From Candidatus Obscuribacterales bacterium (GTDB lineage Bacteria; Cyanobacteriota; Vampirovibrionia; Obscuribacterales; Obscuribacteraceae), in assembly GCA_019748395.1 (NCBI GenBank), contig JAIEPM010000503.1, forward strand, positions 1 to 34,073: a stretch of DNA of 34,073 bases, given 5' to 3'. Below the pieces are notes generated by a model that saw only the letters and a list, made by a program, of their open reading frames with translations, had not been told where the DNA came from and ran no database searches. The translations under genes and the position numbers were made by a program. Below, one piece after another: positions 25,232 to 34,073 of this stretch (position 1 is its first letter; each line of letters starts with the position of its first letter).

Positions 25232-27646
25232 TTAGTTAATTTGCAGGTTAAGCGGATTCGAGCAAAATCCAATAACTTTGCCGGTCTTGTCCAAAGCGAA
25301 GCAACGCAATTCATAATAGGCGGATTCCGGAAAGTCGCTGCGTTTCAGTTTGAATGTTACTTTTTGTCCTGCCCGGCTCAGGCTCAAGCGAGTTTCTTTT
25401 GAAGGTTTTTGATCGCGTAGTGTGCCGCTGTAGTGTTCAAACCAGGAGTTGGCTTTCGAAATTTCAAGCAATATTTGACTGCTGCCTTCAAGTTTAGAGG
25501 CGTCTGCGCTCAGCTCGATTTCATCTTTAAGAGGTCTGTAAATGCCGTCGAGACCCTCCGCCATATTTTCTGTGTCGGCTTTCAGTTTCGGTATCAGTTT
25601 CTCTCCTGAAATTATTCGAAGTTCAGTCAATGGTCCTGCTGCATCATCGTGAGCCGGCTTATAAGTTGGCGGAAATTGCAGTCTCAGGCGTTCAATTTTG
25701 TTTGAGCAGAGCCATGACTTATGTTCGGAAACCGGAAAGAAATAGAGCTGCTCCTCGGAGGGCGGCTTTATAGGCAGGTTTAAGCTGCGCTCTGCTGAGA
25801 AAGAAGGAAAGTTTTCGGATGTCCAGTAGAGAGTCAGTAAGCCATTGGCGGAATTGTTTTTGCTGAGTTTGCAAACGACAAAATCTACTGCAAGTGAAGG
25901 CAGCTTCAGCAGCGGTGAATCAATGACGATAGCTGAATTTCGCTCCGCGTTTGCTTTAATTGCTTCATTCAAATCCTGAAGCGGAAAATTCAGGTTTAGG
26001 GCTTCTGCTTTTTGCGGAATGAATTTCACTAGTAACTTGCGGCTCATGTCCCAGTAAGTGATTTCTGTTTCTTGTTTTGCTTCTAAATCTCGCAATCTGT
26101 CGATGTTAATAAGGTCCGGGTCGCCGTAGGTTGGAGGTTCAAAACTAAGTATGCGATTTGCAATTGCCGGTTTTGAAAGTGGCTCGGACAAAAGAACGCT
26201 CAACATAGCTCCGTTGTATAGCATATGAGCGCCTTCCATCCTTTGAGGGGCGTTCAGTAAAATGATTTTTTGATCTGCTTGCAAGTTTTGGCAGGCAGAG
26301 CTCAGGGCTTTGCGGAACTCCCTAAGCTGGCTGCCGGCGTGAGCCCAGGCGCTGTTGTTCTTGATGCAGATCTGGCTGAATTGAAAAACAAAAACGCCTG
26401 TAATCAAAAGGGAGATGCGCTCCAAGCAGAGAGCCTTTAGCTTGTATTTGGGATTTTGACCCCACAAAGGACTGAGGCAAAGGGCTAATAAGAGGCAAAT
26501 GGGTGCTGTGGCAAAGTAGGCAAAGCGGCTGCACATCAAGCTGTCGGTTATGTTGAAAACCTGATATGTAGGCAGCAGAGAAAGCAGGAGCCAGAGCAGG
26601 CAAAATAGAGAGCTTTTCAGTTGGGGCAAATAATTGCGCAAAAGAATAATGCGCGCAGCCAGGAAAATTGCGCCGATTTTGTAGAGGCTGTAGAGATTCT
26701 TGCGCAAGCGGTCCGGTTCGGAAATGAGCTCGGCATTGAAGGGTTGAATTATTTTGATTGCAGATTTGAAGCGCTCGAAGAAAGAGGAACTCAGCCCCTC
26801 ACCGACAGAGCCGCCGTAACCACCTGTGCCGGTGCCCAGCGCCCAGCTGCGTATGCCGAAATAAAGCGCCAGCAACGCCCAGGCCGGGGCCGTATCTTTT
26901 GCGGCATTGACGATTCGTTTCTTTAGCTCTTTCTCTCTTGAGTAAAACAATTCGTATAGTACTAGAAGTGGTGGCAGTGTCACCGCCATTTCTTTTGACA
27001 GTAGTGCCAGTGCAAAGCAAAAAAGGCTCGCGCTGCCGGTCAGCTTGCCTGGCTTTTCTTTCCATCTCAAATAAAGCAAGAACGAGGACAGATAAAAGCA
27101 CAAGCAAACACCGTCGACTCTGCCGATTATCCAGCTTACGACTTCAGTGTGAAGAGGGCAGACCGCAAAGAACATGGCTGCCGAAAGTGCAGCTATGAAA
27201 CTCTGCTTTGCCTCGAAATCGCGCCAGAGGCGCCGGGAAATGAAAAACAGCAAAATGCTGGAAACGCAGTGATAAAGGGTGTTGCTCAAATGAAAGATCA
27301 GGGCGTTTCCACGGCCGAGCAAGTAATCAAATGCCAGAGTCAAAGAAATGAACGGACGATAAAACTGTGTTCCCCAGGCATGCATCCAATTGCCTGTGAA
27401 GTTTTCCAGCAGTTTCTCCGGATGCCCGTTGAAAACATCAAAAAGGTAAGCCACATGGACAAAATCGTCAGCCAGAAAATAGCCGTTCAATGTGCGTTGG
27501 TAGCAATATAAGTTCAGAAATATCAGGACTGCCATGGCTGCAGGCAGTTTCCAGGGCTCGTCCTTTATGGTGACAGATGGAGTCAAATTCGGTTCGGACG
27601 TCTCTGCAGAAGCCGAAAAGGAACTTAGATCTGTTCTTTGGGTCAT
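25232..27646 (-). CDS. GT-C superfamily membrane glycosyltransferase (TMTC-like), paralog 2
   Basis: 804 aa; YFLADDFVHVAYLFDVFNG, VVSWIIGRVDGVCLCFYLSS, ALLSKEMAVTLPPLL aligned to paralog 1. Confidence 0.75.
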   Translation of the reverse strand: MTQRTDLSSFSASAETSEPNLTPSVTIKDEPWKLPAAMAVLIFLNLYCYQRTLNGYFLADDFVHVAYLFDVFNGHPEKLLENFTGNWMHAWGTQFYRPFISLTLAFDYLLGRGNALIFHLSNTLYHCVSSILLFFISRRLWRDFEAKQSFIAALSAAMFFAVCPLHTEVVSWIIGRVDGVCLCFYLSSFLLYLRWKEKPGKLTGSASLFCFALALLSKEMAVTLPPLLVLYELFYSREKELKKRIVNAAKDTAPAWALLALYFGIRSWALGTGTGGYGGSVGEGLSSSFFERFKSAIKIIQPFNAELISEPDRLRKNLYSLYKIGAIFLAARIILLRNYLPQLKSSLFCLLWLLLSLLPTYQVFNITDSLMCSRFAYFATAPICLLLALCLSPLWGQNPKYKLKALCLERISLLITGVFVFQFSQICIKNNSAWAHAGSQLREFRKALSSACQNLQADQKIILLNAPQRMEGAHMLYNGAMLSVLLSEPLSKPAIANRILSFEPPTYGDPDLINIDRLRDLEAKQETEITYWDMSRKLLVKFIPQKAEALNLNFPLQDLNEAIKANAERNSAIVIDSPLLKLPSLAVDFVVCKLSKNNSANGLLTLYWTSENFPSFSAERSLNLPIKPPSEEQLYFFPVSEHKSWLCSNKIERLRLQFPPTYKPAHDDAAGPLTELRIISGEKLIPKLKADTENMAEGLDGIYRPLKDEIELSADASKLEGSSQILLEISKANSWFEHYSGTLRDQKPSKETRLSLSRAGQKVTFKLKRSDFPESAYYELRCFALDKTGKVIGFCSNPLNLQIN

Positions 27647-27707
27647 ACTTTGTTGTGAATAGATTTGATCAGTAGTAAGATGACAATAGGTCCTTACCCT
27701 GATTCTT

Positions 27708-27734
27708 AGCCCGGGCTCAGAATTCTGCTCGGGA
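27708..27734. promoter_or_regulatory. palindromic operator-like element in a divergent intergenic region
   Basis: Perfect palindrome cagaattctg (27718-27727) nested in cccggg-ctcagaattctgctc-ggga. Confidence 0.35.
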
Positions 27735-27819
27735 ACAATAGGGTCTCAATTATAATCCTTATAATGAGATTCCAAGATAAGGGCGGTTTTATTTCTTCAA
27801 GGCTATGGGTTAGGGTGCG

Positions 27820-29382
27820 ATGTCCACAAATTCAGAGTCGGCGGCTAGCAAAATAACGGAATCAGCGCTTCCAAATGGCGCTAGTGACTCTAATTCAGGA
27901 CCTTTTCCTGACGAATCGGAAGACCTGATTCATTTAGACGACGACTTAGCCGGCGCTCCCCTTGAAGCAGCAAGCACTAAGAACTTTTTTCATTTCCCGG
28001 AAGGTTTTCTCTGGGGAGTTGCAACCTCCCACTTTCAAGTGGAAGGGCATCCTGACGAAATCGGCAATCGCTTGTCGGACTGGGCGAAGTGGACTGAAGA
28101 GGAAGGGCGAATTTTAGATCGTTCGACCGCAGACAAGGCCTGTGAATTCTTTTCGCGTTACCAATCGGATATCGAACTTTGCGAGCAGCTTAATCTCAAC
28201 AGCTTCAGGCTAAGTTTGAACTGGCCTGCCATGTGTCCCGGTCCGGGTCATGTTTATCGAAAAGATGACGAGACTCTTGCTGTTTACAAAGACATGCTCA
28301 AGCTCCTCAAAGCAAAGGGCTTCAAAACTTTTGTGACGCTCTTCCATTTTTGCTTGCCGAGCTGGCTTGCTGAAATAGGCGGCTGGAACAACGAACAGAG
28401 CATTGATGAGTTCGAGCGCTTTGCTGATTTTGTCGCCGAAGAACTTGGTGAGTATGTTGATTTCTGGCTGACTCTTAATGAACCTCTGGCATCTGTTTAC
28501 CAGGGTTATGTTGCCGGACTTTGGCCGCCTGGTTATCAGCACAATTACATGGGTGGCTTTGAATGCTTGCGCAATTTATTGCGAGGTCATGCCAGAGCTT
28601 ACAAGAAGATTCACACTCGCATTCCTAATGCTCGGGTTAGCGTAACTCACCACTGGATGAGCTTTTCACCCAGGCATAAGTTCAACCCATTCGATCATCT
28701 CGTGCGTCATATGCGAGATTCCGTTTTCAATCACAGTTTCATGTCCGCTTTGCATACCGGTAAATTGAACTTCCCGTGGCCTGCAAGTTTGGATCCCCGT
28801 TTGCGAGATTTGTCCGGCGAAATTGAAGGACTGGCGGGCAGTATGGATTTCATCGGTATCAACTATTACACAAGACAGTTCTGCGAGTTTGAGTTCAAGT
28901 TTCCGATTGATATTTTTGGAGTTAAGTCGGAAATTGCTGAAAACGAGCTTTCCGGGCTGGGTTGGGAAAGTTATCCTCAGGGACTCTACAATTTACTCGT
29001 GCATGAGCTCAAGCCTTATCGATACGATGAAAATGGGCGTTTGCGAGATATCTATATTACCGAAAATGGGCACGCCAACATGTATGAAGCCGAGCTTGCA
29101 GAAGGCGACTGGTCGCTTGAAGATGCCGGGCGGATTCGCTACCTGGTATCGCATTTGATGTCACTTTATCGTGCTATTACAGACGGTGCAAATGTCAAAG
29201 GCTATTTGCACTGGTCTCTTATCGATAACTTCGAGTGGGCTGAGGGTCTGAGGGCTCGATTCGGCCTGGTGCGCGTCAGCTATCCGACTTTGCAAAGAAC
29301 CTTGCGCAAGAGTGCCAGAATTTACAGGCAGATTGCCGGAAAAAACGCTCTTGCTCCGCATTTTACAAGAAGCAAGCCCTGA
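27820..29382 (+). CDS. glycoside hydrolase family 1 (beta-glucosidase-like)
   Basis: FPEGFLWGVATSHFQVEG, WLTLNEPLASVYQGY (acid/base Glu), IYITENGHAN (nucleophile Glu), GYLHWSLIDNFEWAEGL. Confidence 0.92.
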   Translation: MSTNSESAASKITESALPNGASDSNSGPFPDESEDLIHLDDDLAGAPLEAASTKNFFHFPEGFLWGVATSHFQVEGHPDEIGNRLSDWAKWTEEEGRILDRSTADKACEFFSRYQSDIELCEQLNLNSFRLSLNWPAMCPGPGHVYRKDDETLAVYKDMLKLLKAKGFKTFVTLFHFCLPSWLAEIGGWNNEQSIDEFERFADFVAEELGEYVDFWLTLNEPLASVYQGYVAGLWPPGYQHNYMGGFECLRNLLRGHARAYKKIHTRIPNARVSVTHHWMSFSPRHKFNPFDHLVRHMRDSVFNHSFMSALHTGKLNFPWPASLDPRLRDLSGEIEGLAGSMDFIGINYYTRQFCEFEFKFPIDIFGVKSEIAENELSGLGWESYPQGLYNLLVHELKPYRYDENGRLRDIYITENGHANMYEAELAEGDWSLEDAGRIRYLVSHLMSLYRAITDGANVKGYLHWSLIDNFEWAEGLRARFGLVRVSYPTLQRTLRKSARIYRQIAGKNALAPHFTRSKP

Positions 29383-29480
29383 TTTAGATAGCTATTTTGG
29401 GATTTCCTCTTTTCTGCCTTTTTTAAGGCCGAAATCGGAACTTGATATAGAATAAGCTCTGTGTCCCGAGCGGTTATCCC

Positions 29481-31451
29481 ATGAACAAAAAAACTTTCCT
29501 GTACTTCAGTCGGCTTTTAGTTCTATCTTTACTAGCAATCGCGGTTTTTGCCCTCAGTCCCTCGACAAGCCAAAACACTCCCATTCTTTCCAGAGTCGAG
29601 GCTGCGGCTGATGAGTCGGCCGTAAAAGCTGTTTTGATTTCAAACTGCAAGACCATTAAAGCAGGCGAAAAATTCAGGCTTGGTGTGGAGCTGAATATGG
29701 CTCCCGGCTGGCATACATATTATCGGGAAAGCGGCGAGGCCGGAATGCCGACAAAAATCAGCTTTGAGCTTCCTGATGGATTCAAAGCTTCGGACTTGCT
29801 CTGGGAAAGACCACATAAGCTGGTTGATGCAGGTATTGTCACTTACGGATACAACGAACATACAGTGATCGCCGCTGAGCTTCAAGCTCCTGCTGATTTG
29901 AAAGCAGGTACTGAACTCAAGTTTCAAGCCACCGTCAAATGGCTGGCCTGTAAAGACGCCTGTGTCCCCGGTTCTGCCAAGCTGGAACTGACTTTGCCTG
30001 TGGCGGCTGAAGCTGTTGCGGATAATCTTGAAAAATTCGCGCCTGTCAACTTCAACGGTCCTGCTAAAGATGCTATCTCAGAAAGCGGTGCTGCTGCCAA
30101 TAATGGAGGTTCCAAGAGCGAGGGAAAAAAAAAGTCTCCGGACACTGAGTCCGGGACTCTGAAGACAGAGTCCAAGGCAGCTTCGGAAGGCATTTTGCCT
30201 TATCTTGGTTTCGCTTTTATCGGTGGCTTCATTCTTAATTTCATGCCCTGCGTATTGCCGGTTATTTCAATCAAAGTATTCAGTTTGATTCAACAAGCAG
30301 GCGAGGACAAAAAGCGTGTATTTCAACACGGTATCACTTTCGTATCAGGCATTGTTCTTTCCTTTCTGGCACTGGGGCTGGTGGTTATCGCAATTCAAGG
30401 CGCCGGTCAAAAAATCGGCTGGGGTTTTCAATTTCAGTATCCGGTTTTTGTTCTTTCGATGTCGGCGGTGGTCACTTTATTTGCGCTCTCCATGTTCGGG
30501 ATCTTCTATTTTGATTTGACTGCAGGCAAGAAATCTATTGATGAACTGGCCAGTTCGGAAGGTTTAGTCGGCACTTTTTTCAAGGGTGTACTGGCAACGG
30601 TGCTTTCCACTCCGTGTACGGCGCCTTTCCTGGGAACGGCTCTGGGATTTGCTTTTGTCCAACCATGGTGGCAGATTTTGAGCATCTTTCTGGTGATTGC
30701 CCTGGGCATGAGCTCGCCATATTTTGTTCTGGCCTTGCGTCCCGACTGGATGAAGTTTTTGCCGAAGCCCGGTACCTGGATGGAAAAATTCAAAGAATCC
30801 ATGGGCTTCCTTTTGCTTGCCACGGTCGTCTGGCTGCTTTCGGTTCTGGGCGGACTGGTTGATGCCGATGCTCTGGTTTCGGCAATCGGATTTTTGCTGG
30901 CGCTTTCGACCGCTGCCTGGATTGTCGGTGGATTTATCGATCTGACTTCCACCGGCAAGCGTCAAGCCGTGGTCTGGACTATTGCTCTCACTCTTTGTGC
31001 AGCGTCTTACTGGTTCTTGCTAAAACCCTATCCCGAGTTGTTCGGCACAAAAGCAACGATCGGCTCCCAAACAGAACGCAATGATAAAAACGGCATTCAA
31101 TGGCAGGAGTTCAAGCAATCCAAATTAGATGAGCTTTTAAAACAGAAGAAAACTGTTTTTATCGACTTTACTGCCAAGTGGTGCCTTACTTGCAAAGTAA
31201 ATGAGGCGACCATTATAAATACGCCTTCCGTCATCGCTAAGTTCAAGGAGCTGAATGTTGTGCCTCTCAAAGCCGACTGGACCGCTCAAGATGCGGAGAT
31301 AAGCGATCTTTTGCGCAAGTTCGGTCGCTCCGGCGTGCCTGTTTATGTTGTATATCCGGCGGAGCATCCCGAGCAACCCGTGCTTTTGCCGGAAGCCTTG
31401 AGCCAGGATATTGTGCTTGATGCTCTTAGCAAAGCTGGTGCGAGTCAATAA
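29481..31451 (+). CDS. dsbD: thiol:disulfide interchange protein DsbD-like (alpha, membrane beta and thioredoxin gamma domains)
   Basis: CKDACVPG in the N-terminal domain, membrane motifs NFMPCVLPVISIKVFSL and STPCTAPFLG, C-terminal FTAKWCLTCK. Confidence 0.88.
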   Translation: MNKKTFLYFSRLLVLSLLAIAVFALSPSTSQNTPILSRVEAAADESAVKAVLISNCKTIKAGEKFRLGVELNMAPGWHTYYRESGEAGMPTKISFELPDGFKASDLLWERPHKLVDAGIVTYGYNEHTVIAAELQAPADLKAGTELKFQATVKWLACKDACVPGSAKLELTLPVAAEAVADNLEKFAPVNFNGPAKDAISESGAAANNGGSKSEGKKKSPDTESGTLKTESKAASEGILPYLGFAFIGGFILNFMPCVLPVISIKVFSLIQQAGEDKKRVFQHGITFVSGIVLSFLALGLVVIAIQGAGQKIGWGFQFQYPVFVLSMSAVVTLFALSMFGIFYFDLTAGKKSIDELASSEGLVGTFFKGVLATVLSTPCTAPFLGTALGFAFVQPWWQILSIFLVIALGMSSPYFVLALRPDWMKFLPKPGTWMEKFKESMGFLLLATVVWLLSVLGGLVDADALVSAIGFLLALSTAAWIVGGFIDLTSTGKRQAVVWTIALTLCAASYWFLLKPYPELFGTKATIGSQTERNDKNGIQWQEFKQSKLDELLKQKKTVFIDFTAKWCLTCKVNEATIINTPSVIAKFKELNVVPLKADWTAQDAEISDLLRKFGRSGVPVYVVYPAEHPEQPVLLPEALSQDIVLDALSKAGASQ

Positions 31452-31462
31452 AAGGAGCAAGA

Positions 31463-31927
31463 ATGACTTCTCAGGAAGAATCTTTGATTGAACTTAAAGT
31501 CGGTGAAAAAGCTCCAGATTTTACAGTGACTCTTTATCCCTCAGGCAGTCTGAAACTGGCTGAGCTTCGGGGCAAGAAGAATCTGATTCTGGCTTTTTAT
31601 CCAAAGGACAGTACACCCGGTTGCAGCATTGAAATGTGCGCATTTAGCGAGTCCCTTGCTTCTTTTGAATCCGCAGATACCCTGGTTCTGGGTGTGTCTT
31701 GTGACAGTATGGAGAGTCATGAGCGCTTCAGCCGTAAGCATAACTTGAAACAAGCTCTGGTATCGGATACCAGCGGTGAGCTCGGGCGCCTTTACGGTGC
31801 CTTGCGTGAGGGGCATCGCAGCGCAAACCGCAAGCTGTTTCTTATCGATAAGAACGGCACAATTCGCCATATTCATAACGGCATGCCTGATATCAAAGAA
31901 TTGTTGGAATTATTGAAACTGCTTTGA
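31463..31927 (+). CDS. bcp: thiol peroxidase / peroxiredoxin, Bcp (PrxQ) type
   Basis: KVGEKAPDFTV, FYPKDSTPGCSIEMCAF, FLIDKNGTIRHI; 11 nt after dsbD. Confidence 0.88.
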   Translation: MTSQEESLIELKVGEKAPDFTVTLYPSGSLKLAELRGKKNLILAFYPKDSTPGCSIEMCAFSESLASFESADTLVLGVSCDSMESHERFSRKHNLKQALVSDTSGELGRLYGALREGHRSANRKLFLIDKNGTIRHIHNGMPDIKELLELLKLL

Positions 31928-31937
31928 ACTGATTCAA

Positions 31938-31977
31938 TAAAAAAAGAGAGGCTGCTTTAGGGCAGTCCTCTCTTTTT
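31938..31977. terminator. bidirectional Rho-independent terminator
   Basis: aaaaagagagg (31941-31951) / cctctcttttt (31967-31977) around gctgctttagggcagt, between convergent genes. Confidence 0.75.
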
Positions 31978-31991
31978 CTTGAACTTTTTTT

Positions 31992-34073
31992 CTAGCCTTT
32001 GACCGTGGTTTCAATGGCGTTCAGCAAGCCATCGACCTTTTCGACTCCGGCATTGTCGACAAAAACAGCCAGAATTCCAACTGCTACTGCCGTCATTACA
32101 GTCAGCTTGTTATCGTTGCAAACAAATACGGCTTGCTGTAATTTACCCTTTTCCATTTTCTTGCTGGCTACATCGAGATGGCTGTGGATGGCTGTGCAAA
32201 GCGCACCCATAACATCTTTGTCGACCCCGCCTTGCAGAGTTGATGCGATCACCATGCCGTCATGGCCGACAATTAAACTGCCAATCACACCTTCGTATGT
32301 GTCGACTTTGCTTAGCAGGGTTTTGATACCTTCGCCGCGAGCAGCGCTGATCACACGGGCTGTTGTCAGTCCCGAGCCGATTTTTTCGCGCTTCTCACCG
32401 GCTTTGATGATGTTTTCGACGGCCTGAACGTCGATTAGCTGTCTGCCGATCGCTTTCATCGCGCCTTCTGCACCGCCTGCATCCTGCTTGGATGCTTGCA
32501 CTGATAGCTTGCCGAACTCCTTCATTTGCTGAGGCGGCTTGCTGTCCTGCTTTTTCTTGTCCTTCTTGTCTTTCTTGCTTTCCGGCGGCTTTTCTTCTGC
32601 TACCGGCGCAGACTCGGCAGCTGCCGCTGCTTCTTGCTTTTGCGCTTCGGCAGGGCTGAAATCCATGGATTTCTTTTCGCCTGCATCTTCGCCGAGCAAA
32701 TTGTCGAAAAGATCTCCGACTTCTTTGTCTGAGACATTCAAGAGTCCGCCCGCTGCCGGAGCTGCTTGTGGAGCTGCTGCCGGGGCTGCTTCCTCTTCCT
32801 TTTTCTTGTCTTGAGAATCTTCGGAAAGCAAGTTATCGAAGATGTCGGACATTTCGTTGTCGGAAACATTAACCACTCCGCTTGCTTCCGCTGGAGGTGC
32901 GGCTACCGGTTCGGGAGCTGCGGCTTGCGGCTGAGCTGAGAGGTCCGGTGCTTCATCTTCGGTCGGTAATTCCGTATCCTGACCGGTAACGGCGGCATTT
33001 ATGTGCGCCATCAGGCGATCTAAAGTGGACGGATTCCATTCGCCGAACACAGCCAGGATTGCAGAACCTACGTCAACCATGATGTTGACTTTATCGCCTG
33101 ATTTCAATATGGCCTGTCTGAGCTCGCCCATCTGCAACTTGGCAGTGCCCAGGTTTGTTGTACTGTGCATGGCCAGGGAGAGAGGTCCAAAAACATACTT
33201 CATTGCTGATAATGATTCTGTGTTGCTCAAGAGCAGTCCGTCTTTGCCCATTAATAGAGCACTTTCAACGCCGGGGAAGCTGGCCAGTTTATCCATTAGA
33301 GCTTGCAGGTCGGCGCCGCGGTCTACGGTCAGGACTTTCCATTTCGAACCACCTTCACCCTTTTCGGCTGACTTGATGATTCTTTCTACCGCGCCGGTAT
33401 CAAGCAACATCTGTCCGATCGTTTTCAAAGTGCCTGCACTTTGCTCGGGCTTCGCTGCTGCTGTTGCGGATAACTTGCCGAACTCTTTGACTGCTGTTTT
33501 AGCACTGCTGCCGGACTCACCCATTTTCGGACCGAATGATTGGGTCGCTTCCGGTGCGGCCGGTGCTGCCGGAGGAGGCGCTTGCGGAGCCGGTTCCGGG
33601 CTAGGCTCCGGAGCTGGAGCTTCTGTTTTAGGCTCATCAGCTAGAAGATTGTCAAAGAGGTCTGAAACATCGTTGTCGGTGACATTGAGGAGTCCGCCTG
33701 CCGGAGCTGCTGCTTCCGGGGCTGCTTCAACTGCTTTTTCTGCTGCCGGACTTTCTGCCGGTGCGAAATCTTTTTGAGCTTCATCTCCGACTAATGAACC
33801 GAAAATATCTTCGATGTCGTTACTGACGTCTCCGAAAAGACGACCGGCAGCTTCTTCGGCGGGGCTGGCCGCCGGAGCTTGAGGCGCTTCTTCGGGCTTG
33901 AGTTCAGCCGGGACTTCTTCCGGCTTGAGTGCTGCCGGAACTTCTTCTTCTGCTGAGGGAGCTTCCGCTTCGGCTTGAACTGCTTGAGATTCTTCCTTGA
34001 AAGTCGGCAGCTGCTCTGGTGCTCTTTTTGAAGGAACGCTTCCTGCTGCCTGAGTTTCTTCAGCAAAGAGAGA
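31992..34073 (-). CDS. tandem Roadblock/LC7-domain protein with Ala/Pro/Glu-rich linkers (5' end beyond the window)
   Basis: ORF track starts at Met 33524, but the same minus frame has no stop from 33525 to 34073. Two EFGKLS...roadblock-like modules, each ending with ILAVF; [V/I]xD[I/L]FxxL[L/V] motifs in the linkers. Confidence 0.8.
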   Translation of the reverse strand, partial: SLFAEETQAAGSVPSKRAPEQLPTFKEESQAVQAEAEAPSAEEEVPAALKPEEVPAELKPEEAPQAPAASPAEEAAGRLFGDVSNDIEDIFGSLVGDEAQKDFAPAESPAAEKAVEAAPEAAAPAGGLLNVTDNDVSDLFDNLLADEPKTEAPAPEPSPEPAPQAPPPAAPAAPEATQSFGPKMGESGSSAKTAVKEFGKLSATAAAKPEQSAGTLKTIGQMLLDTGAVERIIKSAEKGEGGSKWKVLTVDRGADLQALMDKLASFPGVESALLMGKDGLLLSNTESLSAMKYVFGPLSLAMHSTTNLGTAKLQMGELRQAILKSGDKVNIMVDVGSAILAVFGEWNPSTLDRLMAHINAAVTGQDTELPTEDEAPDLSAQPQAAAPEPVAAPPAEASGVVNVSDNEMSDIFDNLLSEDSQDKKKEEEAAPAAAPQAAPAAGGLLNVSDKEVGDLFDNLLGEDAGEKKSMDFSPAEAQKQEAAAAAESAPVAEEKPPESKKDKKDKKKQDSKPPQQMKEFGKLSVQASKQDAGGAEGAMKAIGRQLIDVQAVENIIKAGEKREKIGSGLTTARVISAARGEGIKTLLSKVDTYEGVIGSLIVGHDGMVIASTLQGGVDKDVMGALCTAIHSHLDVASKKMEKGKLQQAVFVCNDNKLTVMTAVAVGILAVFVDNAGVEKVDGLLNAIETTVKG

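Noticed and set aside
1-34073. CRISPR arrays, transposases, integrases or prophage genes
   Set aside because: None seen: no regularly spaced direct repeats and no mobile-element ORFs recognised by eye; not computed exhaustively.

Overview
This ~34 kb window looks like a mid-GC bacterial chromosome. The gene content suggests a Vampirovibrionia/Obscuribacter-like lineage, but that is inference only. Recognisable content, left to right: a tRNA-Lys(UUU) on the minus strand with its own promoter and terminator; a reductive pyrimidine-catabolism operon (class III aminotransferase, beta-ureidopropionase, PreT, PreA) with no dihydropyrimidinase in the window; a DUF4241-like protein; a divergent pair of uncharacterised charged proteins; RecQ; a putative MNIO (DUF692) RiPP-type operon; an amidase; a GRDP-like gene preceded by a Cys-rich small ORF; a DUF1963/YwqG-like protein; PyrD; two GT-C (TMTC-like) membrane glycosyltransferase paralogs and two tandem Ser/Thr kinases; a GH1 beta-glucosidase; DsbD plus a Bcp-type peroxiredoxin; and a double-Roadblock/LC7 protein running off the right edge. 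The most interesting region is 11.6-16.1 kb. It holds a compact minus-strand MNIO operon whose likely precursor is a 52-aa ORF (13962..14120) absent from the supplied ORF track: strong Shine-Dalgarno, basic leader, C-terminal ...PPFFCVCMSVTGKS. It is followed by a DUF2063-like partner, the DUF692 enzyme, and an exported protein made of four ~36-aa repeats. A second small ORF ending ...KCNSSCSGSCK lies nearby, upstream of a GRDP-like gene.
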